64,000 nucleotides of DNA from Elmis aenea (GCA_947652605.1 OX393581.1:29878788-29942787), one strand, 5' to 3'. Shown: positions 24,567-37,253, numbered from the stretch's first letter. Made by a program: numbers and translations. Notes: generated by a model not told the origin, from the sequence alone.

Positions 24567-26389
24567 ACATATTATAGTAAAATCAGCATAAAAATCCAGT
24601 TTCTATATAGAAGCGTATGGGCTTCCTCTATATGGGGACGATAAGGGATTCACAAAACTTCAAAAACCAAGTAATTTTAAATCAAAACAGACAGCGCGAA
24701 TTAAATCAGAAATAACATTATTCATGTTATAAAATATCTAACAGCAAGAAGACAGTTGTGTCACAATTAAAAAAAAAAACTTATTTTAAATCTATTCTAT
24801 CAGCAAGATTTTTTACATTATAGGGTCATCAAGCGAGATTTCTATTTGTAGAATAAAAGCAAACGAACTACATATTGTTTTAGGAATATTGTTGTTGTTT
24901 TACGTGGCCTACTAGATAGAAAAAACCTTTAAGGGAGCATTCCAATCGAAAATTTGTATTCTATACGTTTTGTACAAGCTGTTTTACCCAGACGTTCAAA
25001 TAAATTACCTTTTTTAGTTTCTAAATACAAACACCTTTCTTCTATTCAGTATTACTGAATAATATTCATATGCAAACTGCATATACTCATCAAACATCAT
25101 AAACCGCAAACAATGAGTTTAATTAAGACTGACATTACAGCACCACTCCAGAAACGGCATGAGATACAATGTTGTCAAGCACATCATCGTATATTACAAT
25201 ACTGAAGAGTAATTGAACTTGGTTATTAAATTATCAAGGCTGTTTAGGTAAAAATATGGTTAAATTTTGGATCGTCCTATTAGATTGACTGTCATTATTA
25301 CTGCTGTTAGTATATCATATATTTCAAGTCGCAAATAAACTAAATCTTTTATAGCGTCATGAATTTCGTATGAATCGATTTTCAATAGCTCCAGCGGAGA
25401 TATTGTGTTTACCCGCATTTGTGGTGAAAATATTTTGGAAACACCATCGCTATATTGAAGATATTTTGAGTGTTTTGAGTAAAAAATAAAATGTTGTAAG
25501 TGAAATAAAATATGTAGCATTAAAAATTCGTGGAGATTTGACAACAAAATTGGACCTACAGGAGAAGATTAAAATAATTGAAATCAAAACTTGAATGAAT
25601 ACTTTAATGAACGGATTTGCATACATATGAAATACATCTTTAAATACGACGTTCTGAGTACACATAAAACGGATTCTACATGTTTTTGTTTCTGTTATAA
25701 ATCACAATATAAACTGCACAGAAAATTTATTATTGTTAATTTATTTAAATGACTAATATATTAAACTGCTATAAAACATTGAAACATGCTTATAAATGAT
25801 TGTAAATTGTATTTTATAAGGTATTATAACCAATTGTAATAATTTAATTCTTATCAATACTGCAATTATTGCAATGTGATATGTTAACAAATTATGAATC
25901 TTCCGTATTTCTTCTATACAATAATCAAGTTCATTAAAAATTAAGCTAAAGAACTTTCTGGATGTTTTATTTATTAAGTATAATAGTTTGTAAAAAACAT
26001 GAGCAACTTTTAAAATTGCTGAATTTTTATTGTTTAATAATCATTCAGGGTGTTTTTAAGCAATTTATTGTGTTTAATGTAAAATATGTTAAATAAACCG
26101 TTTAAAAATTTCAAAAAAATTATTTATTTTAATGGATTTAAATAAGATTTAAATAAGATCTAAATTAGTTTATAATTACAGCTGAATAAGGTGCTTATTA
26201 AGAACGTACTTTATAATTTCATTTATGTGACATTGTATGCAAAATTTTCTGTTATTTGTCAATGCGTTATTTCTAACAACACTCGATATAATAGAAACGG
26301 CAATGATTTTTGATGCACTCTGTGTATATAGCCATTGTTTTTTATGTTAATTAGTGTGAAAAAATTGCTTCATTCCAAATTTTACAATC
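24567..26389. other. AT-rich, no gene recognised
   Basis: No transposon termini or domain-bearing frames found. The overlapping minus-strand ORFs at 25260-25665 have compositions expected of AT-rich DNA. Confidence 0.45.
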
Positions 26390-26648
26390 TTATATTTCGC
26401 TACACGTTAAGAATGCTTTTGGAATGTCTGTACTTGGTATTCTTGTCGATGGCCGTAATTTAAGAGGAATGTTTGCGTCGTCATGAAAGATTTTGGATAA
26501 CTTCTTGGTCTTCCTTGTTGTCCTCATATCACGCAAAGGAGTAGAATCCCATAAAATTCCTCGAGGGTCAGGCTGGCTCTGATAGACCAGTAAAGAAAAT
26601 TGCTGACGGTTGATGATCAATATCCATGTGTACGTGTTTTGAAAATAA
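26390..26648 (-). CDS. Unrecognised open segment, possible exon or decayed gene
   Basis: A minus-strand frame of about 86 codons runs to a TAA at 26390. Its composition is unlike AT-rich noise (YQSQPDPRGILWDSTPL, then RTTRKTKKLSK, then LRPSTRIPSTDIPKAF). It opens just after a possible acceptor (AAATTAG at 26649-26655 on the minus strand) that follows an in-frame TAA. A second frame from an ATG inside the same stretch closes early. I recognise no domain. It may be a 3'-terminal exon, a fragment of a repeat or chance. Confidence 0.22.
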
Positions 26649-26653
26649 CTAAT

Positions 26654-28201
26654 TTAACCCGTGTAGCAGGCTGTTTTCGAATTTACATATAAATATAAAA
26701 TTGGGTTGCTTGAACGGGTCCGGATTGACCGCATTTGTGTGATCAGTTTTGTTTTTATCTGGCTACCAACCTTTTTCAGTTCATATGCTAATAGTTTGGG
26801 TGGAACAACAAAAGAAATGAGCTTCTGTGGTTTTCGTCGAGATATTCTGCCGAAATATTTATTGCAAATATTATTGTTTGTGAATAATAAGATTATATGT
26901 AAACGTCTTTAACATTTTTTTTTTGTTTATGGCTACAACTTATTATATGTGTTATAATGTCTATTTTTAATAACATAGTACTGAACTATTAGGAGTACTA
27001 TTTCGTTAATTTTGTTATTTAAAAAGTAAATAAAATTTTCATTCACACAAATTAACATTAAAGAATGAGTTCTTCTTTCTTAAGCTCATAATTATTGGTA
27101 TGGAATAGTTGGTATTATGTAATTTGTTCTTAAATGGTTTGCAGTGGTTAAAAGTGATAATAGCACGATTAAAAGATTATCACTGTTGTATGCCAAATAA
27201 TTTGTTAATCGGACAAAATACATTTTATATTAAAGGATGAATTTAGTTATCGAAAACATTTATAAACTTTATAATTAAGAAAGACACCAATTAAAAAAAA
27301 GCACCTACCTTAATTTTTAAAATGTTAAGTTTTTTGATTTTTTATAATTAAAAAAAAGTTTTTTTCTTTAAATATAATATTTTGTAATAAATGAATATGT
27401 GAATACGAAAAACTTATGAGTTCGTTGTAAAAGCCCTATTGCTTGCCATAATGATACTAAAATAACATGTCACGAGAAAAGCAAAGAACAAGAATTGTAA
27501 ACTGAGTAGTTTTACTAACCTTGCATTAGTTTGAAATAACATTTAAGACTTCTTAAGAAGATTGCAAACCATGTTTCTTACACGTACAATTCTATTACCA
27601 ATATATCTGAATTGCAATCTTTAGATTACCTATACGACTTATGAAATAATTTAATCACCCCTATTTATTTGGTTAGTGTTTTTATTAAATAGAGGTAATT
27701 ATTTTGTAAAATAAATGGTCAGAATTCCATACGAATATCTTAGTGAGTATAAAAAATTAGGTGTCAGTAGCAAATCGCATTTTTTCAGGACTATTTTGTT
27801 TATTTGGTTGGTATTTTGTTTTTTGGTCATCAACATTTAATTTTTTAGTTCTGTATTAATAATAAATTATTTAAATACATAATCAAATATAACTAGGTAC
27901 ACATGTTTGTGTTCATTAAAGAAAAGCTGTAACCAACTTTTAATTTGACCTTTATTCATTTGGTCAGCAATAGAGGAACAGGTAAAAGGTTAGTAAAAGC
28001 TTTTTAATAAATAATAAAAACGAAGCAATGGGTTTATTTTCATTTTAAATAATTTATACAGACTATTTATTTAAAATGCCGATTTAAAAGTGTTTAAAAA
28101 TACTGACCCAATAAATAGCGGCCCAATTTAATGACACCATAAAAAAAAAACTTTACTTTTACAAGCCTAATCAACAACAATATTATAACTGAAAATGCAG
28201 A
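26654..28201. other. AT-rich, no gene recognised
   Basis: A plus-strand ORF at 26706-26912 exists but has no domain or splice support. Otherwise featureless up to the hAT element. Confidence 0.45.
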
Positions 28202-28209
28202 CATTAAGT

Positions 28210-29277
28210 TAGGCATGTGCAACTTCGAGAAGACTGTGGGCCGGATAGTAAATGTAGAACACATTCGCCGGCTTGTATTGGAGTATGCAAAAATCAACCC
28301 ATCTATATTTGTGTTTTTTTACTTCGTTAAAATAGTTACTACTATAAAACAGTTATGATAAACAGGTCGAACGCGAAGCAATTGTCAGTAGATTGCTGCA
28401 ACAATTTCAAAATTTGTTTAAGTAAAATATTTCTTTTAAACAAAGATATGATAGCTGCAGTTTTTTTTTTTAGAATCCTTTACGGACGCCAGAAAATGCT
28501 ACCTAAATTTGGCAATTTTTGCGGTTGAGTAGGCCATGAAATCATCTGAGATAAAATCAAAACTTTTTTATTTACCGATCCGCGCATTCTTTGCCAGAAA
28601 ATGTTGCAGTTTTTGAAAATACGTTCAATAGTTCCGGGGAAAAATGCGAAAAACGATATTCTTGTAAAAGCAGTTTTTTCCTCAACGTTCGTTGAAAAAC
28701 GAAAAACACCTCGGGTAAAAAAAAATCATTTTTTGTATTGTTTTCTATCCGACATTTTCCTTTTTGGTTTCGAAGTGTAGCCAAGGGATAGCTGTATCTG
28801 GCGAGGTGTAAATTGATGCACTTTCTTTTGTTTTTAGGATCATTTACAGCCCAACCGCCCAAAAATGATGTTTAAAAATAGTCAGTTTAGAAGTCGCTTT
28901 GGTCATGGAATTGTGTGCAAAAAAATTCTGATGCGTGCATTCTTTGCGTGTAAAACGGTGCAAAGTTTTTAAAAATAGGTGCAATTTACGGTCTCGGAGA
29001 AAAACGCGAAAAATGAGACCCTTGTATAAGCGTTTTTTTTCTGGGAGTTAGTTCAAGAATTTGATGGGTAGCTTGCTATAAAACATTTAATAAAAAAGTA
29101 TAACTACATTTTATATTCATAAAAAATAAAACATCATAAACACAAAATACTTTTCAGCCTTAGTTGGCTGGCGGGCCGGATTCAGTGAGATATGGAAATG
29201 TTCTCGCGGGCCAGATAAAATCATGTCACGGGTCGCATCCAGCCCGCTGGCCGCAGGTTGCACAATGCACATGCCTG
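28210..29277. mobile_element. Non-autonomous hAT element with internal tandem duplication
   Basis: Left end TAGGCATGTGCAAC and right end GTTGCACAATGCACATGCCTG are inverted, with 8-bp duplication cattaagt at 28202-28209 and 29278-29285. Subterminal GGGCCGGAT and GCATCCAGCCCGC motifs are like those of the hAT group whose ends mention GTGTCCAACCTGCGGCC. The interior holds two diverged head-to-tail units of roughly 350 bp, each with GCATTCTTTGC, a TTTTGAAAATA-like run and AAAA-GCGAAAAA-GA. No transposase remnant seen. Confidence 0.88.
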
Positions 29278-29428
29278 CATTAAGTCTAAGTCCATTTTCT
29301 ATAATTTAAAATTGTTTACAAAACATCTTAACAATTACAGTAAAATAAAACGTTGACTACACTTTTAATAAACGTTTAAAATTATCATTTTAACGGCCGT
29401 AACGTCACTTTTGTCTTGTCATATGTTA

Positions 29429-29572
29429 GAAGGTCTTTCAAGATAAGCTGAACTGTGACGCAGAAACCAAAACTCGGCTTATAATAATATAATGTGTTTA
29501 GAAAGGTCTACATTTCAACCACCATCCCCTCTCTTTGCGCAATTCGCGGTTCAGTTTATCTTGAAAGACCTC
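29429..29572. mobile_element. 144-bp MITE sharing ends with the YqaJ transposon
   Basis: Inverted ends GAAGGTCTTTCAAGATAA and TTATCTTGAAAGACCTC, followed inward by GCTGAAC / GTTCAG, are flanked by TA at 29427-29428 and 29573-29574. The first ~110 bp matches the left end of the 4.1 kb element at 48870-52973 (GTGACGCAGAAAC, TATAATAAT, AGAAAGGTCTACATTTCAAC, ATCCCCTCTCTTTGC), apart from a ~60-bp gap. This marks it as an internal-deletion derivative or cross-mobilised relative of that element. Confidence 0.9.
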
Positions 29573-29574
29573 TA

Positions 29575-30675
29575 AGTTTTATGTCGATGATCTATTTATA
29601 CTTAACGGTTTGTTATACATAACCAAACCCTAATGTGTGTAGATTAACAACGTACATATTTTTGGGGTAGAATAAAGGTTGTCACAGCTATTGTCAATGT
29701 TTAAATCTATTTATCGTTACATAAACTTTGTTGTAGGGAAATGTTTTCTGTAGAAATTTTAACATAAGCAAAACCTTCAGTATAAATAATTGTTATTAAA
29801 GTTATCTTTCGTTCATTTACATGTAAAACGTAAAATACTTATTTCTGTTTTGTGCAATTTTTTTGTTCTTTTAATTGGTATTGATCGTTTTAGCTAATTA
29901 TAACTAAATATAGCTTTTCAGTATTAATAAATAAGCGAGTTATAATAAATAAGTTCTTAGATATGCAAATAGCTACAATAATTACGTAAAACGTAACAAA
30001 TTGCGACGTGAAGCGTTAAAGCGTTTTATTACTAATTAAATGTGCGCCAAGAAATGTACCGAAGATCCTGCCGATACATTTTGTAATGATTTAATGTTTT
30101 TGAATTGTAATAGTTGCGATACTTTATAAATCTTGAGAAGTGTCGATAGAGGAAGTTAAAGTAACTTTTATTTTTGAATACTGACAGAGTCTGTTAGAAG
30201 TTAATTGTGGAAGAATGTAGAAGGAATCTGGTAAAGTGTATAATATATATGCGGCAATGAAATAACTTCAAGAATTTTGTCTCCGAGTTGCATTTATGCG
30301 GCTTATTGCTTTGATTATATTCGCTAGAATGGTATTTGATCTAAATTTTCTGCAAAGTGTAAAACAATCTCGGCTTGTAGATGCAAAGGTTTGATTAATC
30401 TAGGTGATTCATTTTGCGTGTACTTTATTGTGGTGAACTAACACAACACTGATCTTATTATTGTGATTTTATTAGGTGTTAAATCCTGTTATTTCAAACC
30501 TTAGCGTTCCTTTACGTTTTAGCAGGAAATTTTTGTTTGCTGAAGAAGTAGTTCGAAGCTGTGAAACTGCATGGCAACCAGAATTTTAAAAAATCATAAA
30601 AAAAGGTTTATTTGTTTATGTGATGGACAGATTAAATTGGCGGTTTTAAATAAATAAGCTGTAGTTTAGTAGCAT
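29575..30675. other. AT-rich, no gene recognised
   Basis: No coding or repeat signal that I can support. Confidence 0.45.
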
Positions 30676-30677
30676 AC

Positions 30678-31200
30678 AGGGTGATTAAACTTTGTGTTTA
30701 AATATGAAGATATTGCTTTATATAAATGTTAGAGTAAAACTTAAAATTTGGCAAAATCAAAAAAAGATATTCAATAGCTGCATTTTTTATGAAAACTGTA
30801 CAAATTGAAAACTTAACTTTGTTTTTTCGTTGCATCTATTTTATATTTAATTTTTTTAAAAATTATTCATAGCAACTGTTTATTCTACATTTAATGATCT
30901 TATTAAATGTTCAGTTAGTTATTTCTGTTTTGTTTTTTTTCGCAAAATTAATTTAACGAATAACATTGGGCGTCATATTTGATTTTTACATAGTTGGCTA
31001 AAACATATTTCAAAAATGTATCCCTTGATTTTTTTTTCATTTATGAAATATGTGTTACACAAAAATTGTTTTTACACAATCAAGTACTTGATTTAGTAAA
31101 TAATGTTTCAATCTGTAATATTTTTAACGTAATGCTGAAATATCCGGTTTTGCGATTTCAATCTCTGAAAAATTAAATTCTGTTTCCGTGCGAGCCCAAG
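30678..31200. repeat. Solo CAGGGTGATTA arm
   Basis: TA followed by CAGGGTGATTAAACTTTG at 30676-30695 looks like one terminus of a Tc1/mariner-type foldback. The opposite end was not found, so the right boundary is arbitrary. A related single terminus (CAGGGTGATAAAG) is at 59838. Confidence 0.4.
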
Positions 31201-31494
31201 ACAGTGAATTAAAAATGGGTTCTGGTACGGGTGCAAGTTTTTAACAATAGATAGATCGAACTCAGTTAACGGTTTGATATCTCTGGTTTCACATCTGTTG
31301 GTTGCAGCCTTCAGTGGAGAAACACTTTGTGAATATTTTTATTCAAATATTTATTGCTCATGTAGTTGATTGATTACAAAGTTGCGGTGTTATATAGCAC
31401 AATAATAAATTTAATTTTGGTAATATTTAAATCTGTTTGCAAAAAATCTCGCGCAAATTATTTGGTTTAGATATATCTCACTGAAATGTTCTTC

Positions 31495-32145
31495 ACCTGT
31501 CAAATTTGCGTTTTCAACCAATCACTAATCTTAAATCTTCTAGAGACTACCAATAGGAGCATTATTACACGGTAATAATTTTACATATTCCCCTGTCAGA
31601 TGTTGATCCTCCTGTCAAATTTGCGTTTTCGACCAATAACTCAGATTTCCTAGAAACGACCAATAAACATAATCATACATTGATAATATCCGTTTCACAA
31701 TTAACAGATTTTCATGTGTTTATTGGTCGTTTTTAAAAAAACTGAGTTTGTGATTGGTCGAAAATATAAATTTGGAGAGGGAATTAAATAGTTTAGCCTT
31801 GATAATTTTTTGACGAATTTCGGCGACTAATAGCGTTACTTTAATATAGATTAAGCCACACCCCTAACGCACCACTCTGACAGTACTCGTATAATTTGAT
31901 ATAACATATATTTAATTGGACAGGTAGGTTAGGTAAAGGAAATTTTCTGAGAAAATATAACTCGTGCATTGCAAATAATCTATAACTTTTGACAAATCTT
32001 CACTCATGCAAGTTGAATAAAAAAAAAACACGGGTGTTTTTCGTGCACTCGTGTTTTTTCAGCTCAACTTGCATTCGGGCATATTTGCCAGAAATAATCT
32101 ATAATTTTCAATGCACTTGTTATATTACTCTGAAAATATTCAATA
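31495..32145 (+). repeat. Composite repeat R2, copy 1, with hairpin
   Basis: The part at 31785-32140 is repeated in opposite orientation at 59310-59660. Its last 200 bp (31941-32140) is a near-palindrome whose arms carry ATAACTCGTGCATTG and CAATGCACTTGTTAT, with CATGCAAGTTGA / TCAACTTGCATT nearer the centre. Upstream, CCTGTCAAATTTGCGTTTTC occurs at 31496 and again at 31611, and an inverted relative (ATTGGTCGAAAATA) near 31756. Non-coding; class not determined. Confidence 0.7.
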
Positions 32146-32186
32146 GTCTGAGGACTTGATATGACTGACAGTTCTTTAATTTGTAG

Positions 32187-32411
32187 GAATGCCTTAACCG
32201 TATTTATGCTAATCATGCGAGGAGACTACATAATGTCGCGACACTGCGGCAATTTTTTGTGTCCGATGTGAGTGAGTACAAGAGAAAACTTTTACTTTAT
32301 GGGAGTGCTTGTGTGACACCGTTGGATAGTAACTATAACGACGCTGCTCTTGGAGTTGTATCACGTCACGTAGCATGTTTGGCGTATGTAGAAAAGTCAT
32401 GTCGGTTGTAA
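32187..32411 (+). CDS. Unrecognised candidate terminal exon
   Basis: A 74-codon frame opens exactly after a good acceptor (TTCTTTAATTTGTAG, whose TAG is itself the in-frame stop) and runs to a TAA at 32409. The protein (ECLNRIYANHARRLHNVATL, then FVSDVSEYKRKLLLYGSACV, then a tail ending YVEKSCRL) has balanced composition, and local base composition is clearly less AT-rich than the flanks. I recognise no domain and see no matching upstream exon. It lies immediately downstream of repeat R2. Could be a last exon, part of an unrecognised repeat, or chance. Confidence 0.3.
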   Translation, partial: ECLNRIYANHARRLHNVATLRQFFVSDVSEYKRKLLLYGSACVTPLDSNYNDAALGVVSRHVACLAYVEKSCRL

Positions 32412-33533
32412 AATGTACAATAGTTCAGTAAAATCTCATGTGTGTTGATAGTTTCGTTCTGGTGGTGTTTATATTTTAAAATATCCTCATTCTTTGACCA
32501 AATGAAAATTCGTTAGTAAATGACATTGCGTAATGATCTATAATGAAATTGGTTTAAGTCCATATTCTTTAGTCTAAGTCTGGGTAAACTAATGAGTTTT
32601 ACCGTGCGATTTTACAATTAAATTCGCATTTAATTCAAAAATCTACGAGTTTATATAAATAGAAACTAATATTCTTAATGTAATTTGCTATAAGTAAATA
32701 GGTAGGTACATAATGAGATTAAACTATGGTATTTTGATTCTTGTTATTAATTTTAAATAAAACCGGACAAAAACATGATGTAATTGAACTTAAATTGGAA
32801 TTAAAATACTTAAAATGAAATGAATTTACAATTCAAATAAAAATGGTGTAAGTTCACTTATGGCCCAAAAATTCAAATTTTGGTGTAGTGAATTCTAAAA
32901 AAAATAATTGCTTAATGAATTTGCAACGCCGCCTGGCTTTAATTATTTTAATTGTACTTCAGCGTTGTTCCAATTACTTTGTAAATGAATAATATAAAAC
33001 AAATACTGACGCATTATTTACTAAAACATGTAACAAATCAAAAGGGTCAATTTATGAGGATTTAAGTTGTAGCAAAACTAATTAACGTTAAAATATTATG
33101 GTTCTAATTTGGAATGTACGTCAATGTTTGGGTTTGGTCTATAAACAAACGATTTGTTCGATAAATTTATCATAAGTAAAACACAATATATGTTCTTATA
33201 GTAATAAATGCCAAGAATACAACTACAATAAAAAAGGATAACAGCAGGAACTCAAAATCTGGGGACAGTCGGGCTTGGGTCTTTAAAAAACAAATTTTGA
33301 GAAATGTACAGACGCTCAAAAAATAAACGAGTTCGTTGTTAAAGTTATTGTATTTTATTTGTTTATTGCTGTGTAATAATTGCTCTAGATCGGTGTTTTA
33401 CGTAAATTAACGTTTGAGGGTCCAACCACCTTATAAAGAAGACAATCACGAGCCATATTTAAAAATAAATAAATATAAGAGTAGGTAATGAGTAGGTACT
33501 CTTCCCCAACAGTGCAAACCTATACAATACAGT
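32412..33533. other. AT-rich, no gene recognised
   Basis: Nothing supported beyond AT-rich single-copy-looking sequence. Confidence 0.45.
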
Positions 33534-34619
33534 TAGTGCTGCCACGAGACGAGACGAGATTTTATCTATTCTCGATCTCGAAAATTCTCGAAAATTGATT
33601 CTCGAATTTTAAGTACCTACCTATGTGCGAATCGAATTGAGACACTTGTAAAGCTTTAACTGAGTGTCCTTGATGATATACAGAACCAGGACCGAGTCAG
33701 ACGTCGGTTTTTCAGGCCACAGACCAAGGCCTCGCGCTCAGAGGAGTTCCGCACAAAGAAAATTTTTGATATAATTATTATGATTAATGAAATTATCAGA
33801 CGTTTGATGGGCCCTCTATATAACACTGGTTTCAAGTTCGGTGGTTTCCTAAGTAAGCAAATAACGTGAACGCATATTATTAGATGCTACTTTTACATTC
33901 ATTTCCTAATTTAATTGTATCAGCTAACACCGTGTGTTATAAAGTGTTTTGTAGTGTTAGTTATTGCCGATTATAAAACTTTAGTATAAATTCGTAAAAT
34001 GTTAGTTTTCAAATATGAAACATTGTACAAAACTAATCGCAAAAAGGTCTTACGTTGGAAGCGAAACCAGTGTAGTAGAAGACGACGATGACTTGGTAAA
34101 AGATGCAGGTTATAAGAATAGTGAAAGTAAAGATATATTGAACGATTCATCAAAAGGGCAAACTTCTACAAAAAAATAAGCGCTCTAGAGCAGATGAGAG
34201 TTGAAGTAAAGTACATTTGTTTTGGGACACTCTTTTATCGATATTAATTTACTCCGAAACGGCTGTGGATTTTAAAAAACATTTTGACGGTACCATCGAC
34301 AGTACCATGACTCAAATAATGGTAAAATTGGAATCTGTAGATTAAGTCATTTAAAATAGTATAAAATAAATTAAAAGTTAAAATTTGTGACGGTTTCTAA
34401 AATTTTTAAACAAAAATATACTTAAACTGTACTTAGTTTTTCTACATATAAACATACTGTCGATATCGCGAATTTAAAAATCTCGCCTCGAAAATTCTAG
34501 AATATTGCGAATCTCGTTTCGAATATTCGAGATAGAAAAATACCAATCTCGAATATTCGAGACGAGACGAGACGAGACGAGACGACATCGAGAATTATCT
34601 CGTATTGTAGGCAACTCTA
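33534..34619. mobile_element. Inverted-repeat element with GAGAC arrays
   Basis: Left end TAGTGCTGCCACGAGACGAG and right end (inverse) TAGAGTTGCCTACAATACGAG are related. Both arms contain CTCGAAAATTCTCGAA-type inverted motifs, and the right arm has a (GACGA)n array at about 34560-34584. The TAG-TGCCA-type termini resemble hAT, but I could not find a matching 8-bp duplication, so class and exact ends are uncertain. The interior contains short open frames (see 34015-34179). Confidence 0.6.
34015..34179 (+). CDS. Short ORF inside inverted-repeat element
   Basis: 54 codons from ATG to TAA: MKHCTKLIAKRSYVGSETSV, then an acidic run EDDDD and a Ser/Lys-rich tail ending SKGQTSTKK. The H-C-x2-L-I-A-K and following acidic linker recall the segment after a BED zinc finger in hAT proteins, but the zinc ligands are not all present. 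A second open piece (ETAVDFKKHF through LESVD) lies at about 34254-34349 in another frame. Probably the residue of a deleted transposase gene; low certainty. Confidence 0.25.
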   Translation: MKHCTKLIAKRSYVGSETSVVEDDDDLVKDAGYKNSESKDILNDSSKGQTSTKK

Positions 34620-37253
34620 AGTACTGCCCGTCACAATATATTTAAATTTATAGAAACGTGAGCAAACTTAACAACTTAAGACTCTCTTTAGTACTTTTGA
34701 ATCTACTGAAATGCAAACCCTTAAATATCTTGAAACAAAGAACAACGGACTGACACCACTTTTATAATAAATGGTCCATATATTACAGTGTATACTTATT
34801 TTAAGTGCTTTGGATATTTTTTCTGTCCCAGGATAAAACAAAGAAGAAGTGGTATGTTTTTTTTCAGATTGTACGATTAATGCTAAAAAAAAGCATATTT
34901 TGAGCCAAATTTCCTCTTGACAAATACTAGAAAATAATTTGTGAATCCGTTAGTTTTAAGAAAATGGGTACAATTTTGTGTAATAAATTTTGAACATCTA
35001 CAAGCTATCCAGTAAAAACGTGGAAGAATGTATGAATATAACCTTAAAATACTTCTATCAGCGTCTAATACGAATTGCGTGTCAGTTATTAATTCCTGTT
35101 TTTATGGCTGCGGATATGTGAGGGTAGTAATAGGGACTTTCTATATTTAGTCTGCCAAAATTTAGGTCGTACTTGATGCAAATTAAACTTCTTTTTGATC
35201 CGGTAGTTTCGTTTAGCCATCGTTGATGAAGAAGATGCACATCCTCTGTTGGGTAAAATCCTACTTATAAAAACATAGCGCCCTATGAACACTTCGGATT
35301 TTGATGGTATATTATATGATAAACAAATATTAATTTTCGATATAGTATCTTCTTGGTAGCCTTTTATTTACATAATTTATGTAAATCCCCGGTCTAATCA
35401 ACGAACTTGATCAGTTTGAACTAAAGTGGTCGTGCGTGTAACGATTTGAGGATTTTCTTTAAGCATTTTTCATCACATGGAAGGGTTTCCAACTTTTGTC
35501 ACGTATTATTTGTGACCTCAAACAATGAGGCAAGTCATGCAAGGAGGTCCGATATCGATAGGCCACAACGTATCGCGGACTAACCGTATGCATTATGTAT
35601 GTCACGCCGCCTGTCAATGTTAATAAAGGACGAGATGACAACACCGATTCGCGATCGTCAGACCATTGTGAATTCTTTGATTTCAGGTTTAACGGCGTTT
35701 ATTCCTTGAACTAGGAAGGAATTTATAGTATGTGTGTACAGGGATGGATGAAATCATTGTATATTATGCAATAACTAGTTCAACTTGTGAGGTATCCTCA
35801 CAGCTTATACGTTTCTTACTTTTGTAGATTGCCGAGATCAGAAATCGACCGACTCTGTAGTTATACGGGAATCTATTTAATTGAATCATATGGATGGTTA
35901 TACAGAATGATTCAGCTATACGCACAATTGTACTAAATCAGCTACATCAGAGGCTCTCAAACTTTGGTCTGCGTATTATCAGTAGTGATGCTAAGATGTG
36001 CAACAATAAACTAAACATCAGTTGCCAACTAAGCCCTTGTAGGGCAATAATGTTAGGTGTACTTTACATATTCAATAAGGGTATAAAAATCCCAATTTTA
36101 TTAATTTTATACTTCACTAATGCATTGAAAATTTTATTATTTAACAATAAATATACGGATGATTTAATTCTACAGAATATTATTCACAAAAAGAACACAA
36201 AATAAAATAAAATGTTTCAAATATGTTACAATAAAAGTGGAATTAAACAATCACAAACATCATATACCAAAAATTTGTTACTATTTATTATACTCGTAAT
36301 TTATAATTATAGCAATGTCGTTCTACCTTTTGTAGATGCGAAGTATAAATAATTCTGTCACAATTTAATATTTGTAAAATATCATTTTTTATGAACATAA
36401 TAGATAAATTGATTATATTGCCTTGGCAGATAACGAACGTTCCCCACTTGCATTGGAAATGGCATAGTAAGGACATTTTTTAATATTGTTTCTACATTTG
36501 GAAATGTGGGCTACAGTCCGTTAAATTATAATTTATGCATTTGAAAACGACGATGTATATTTTTTTCTTTAATATAGTTTAAAAATTGTTTTATTTCATT
36601 ATTAAAATATTGTTTATCAATATTGTCTGTATACTTATTACATACAATATTTTCTCAAGTATTGTAATCCTCTTAGGCCATGATATAATTTTGAAAAATC
36701 TGGAAATCATCTAATACATTAGCATAAATTTCACGCATATAGTTATTACTTGATTATTTATTACATTTACATTTATGTATATCTGTAGCATTATTTAGCG
36801 GAAACCTTAAATTAATTATTGTGGGCATGTGCATCCGAGAGAGACAGGGCAAACTAACGGTAAAATAAAAAGTATGCAATATGCATATTTTGGTTAAATT
36901 TTTTTCTGCGGAATGATATATTGTTTTTTATTTGGTCGGGAGTCTAAAAATGGAACCGTCAGCGGGTGCTTTTTGCGCTGCCTAGCGGGTCGTCCGTAAC
37001 TGGATAACAATATTTTAGTGTGTTTAACATTAACTTTACCATATCATCGTCATCGGCAATCAAATATAGTGAATAAAATAGATTCATTACTTACAACGAG
37101 AGGTGCGATGGATAAACTATTTTTGGGTTTCATTTTTATTTTAATGGTCATTTAAATTGCTATAATAACATATGCGCTTATAACGAGTTTTATGTCAAAC
37201 AAGAACGAACTCCAAAATATAAATTTCAAACCCCTTTTCGCGTCAGTTCTGGT
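34620..37253. other. No gene recognised; GC-richer patches
   Basis: Two minus-strand ORFs (35089-35292, with a basic MAKRNYRIKKKFNLHQVRPK-type tail, and 35459-35644) fall in a locally less AT-rich zone around 35040-35720 but carry no domain and no paired splice sites. Another less AT-rich patch lies near 36950-37010. The plus-strand ORF at 35894-36205 is also unsupported. These could include regulatory DNA. Confidence 0.35.

Noticed and set aside
35089..35644. Two minus-strand ORFs in a less AT-rich zone
   Set aside because: Basic, protein-like stretches, but no homology recognised, no linked splice sites and different frames.
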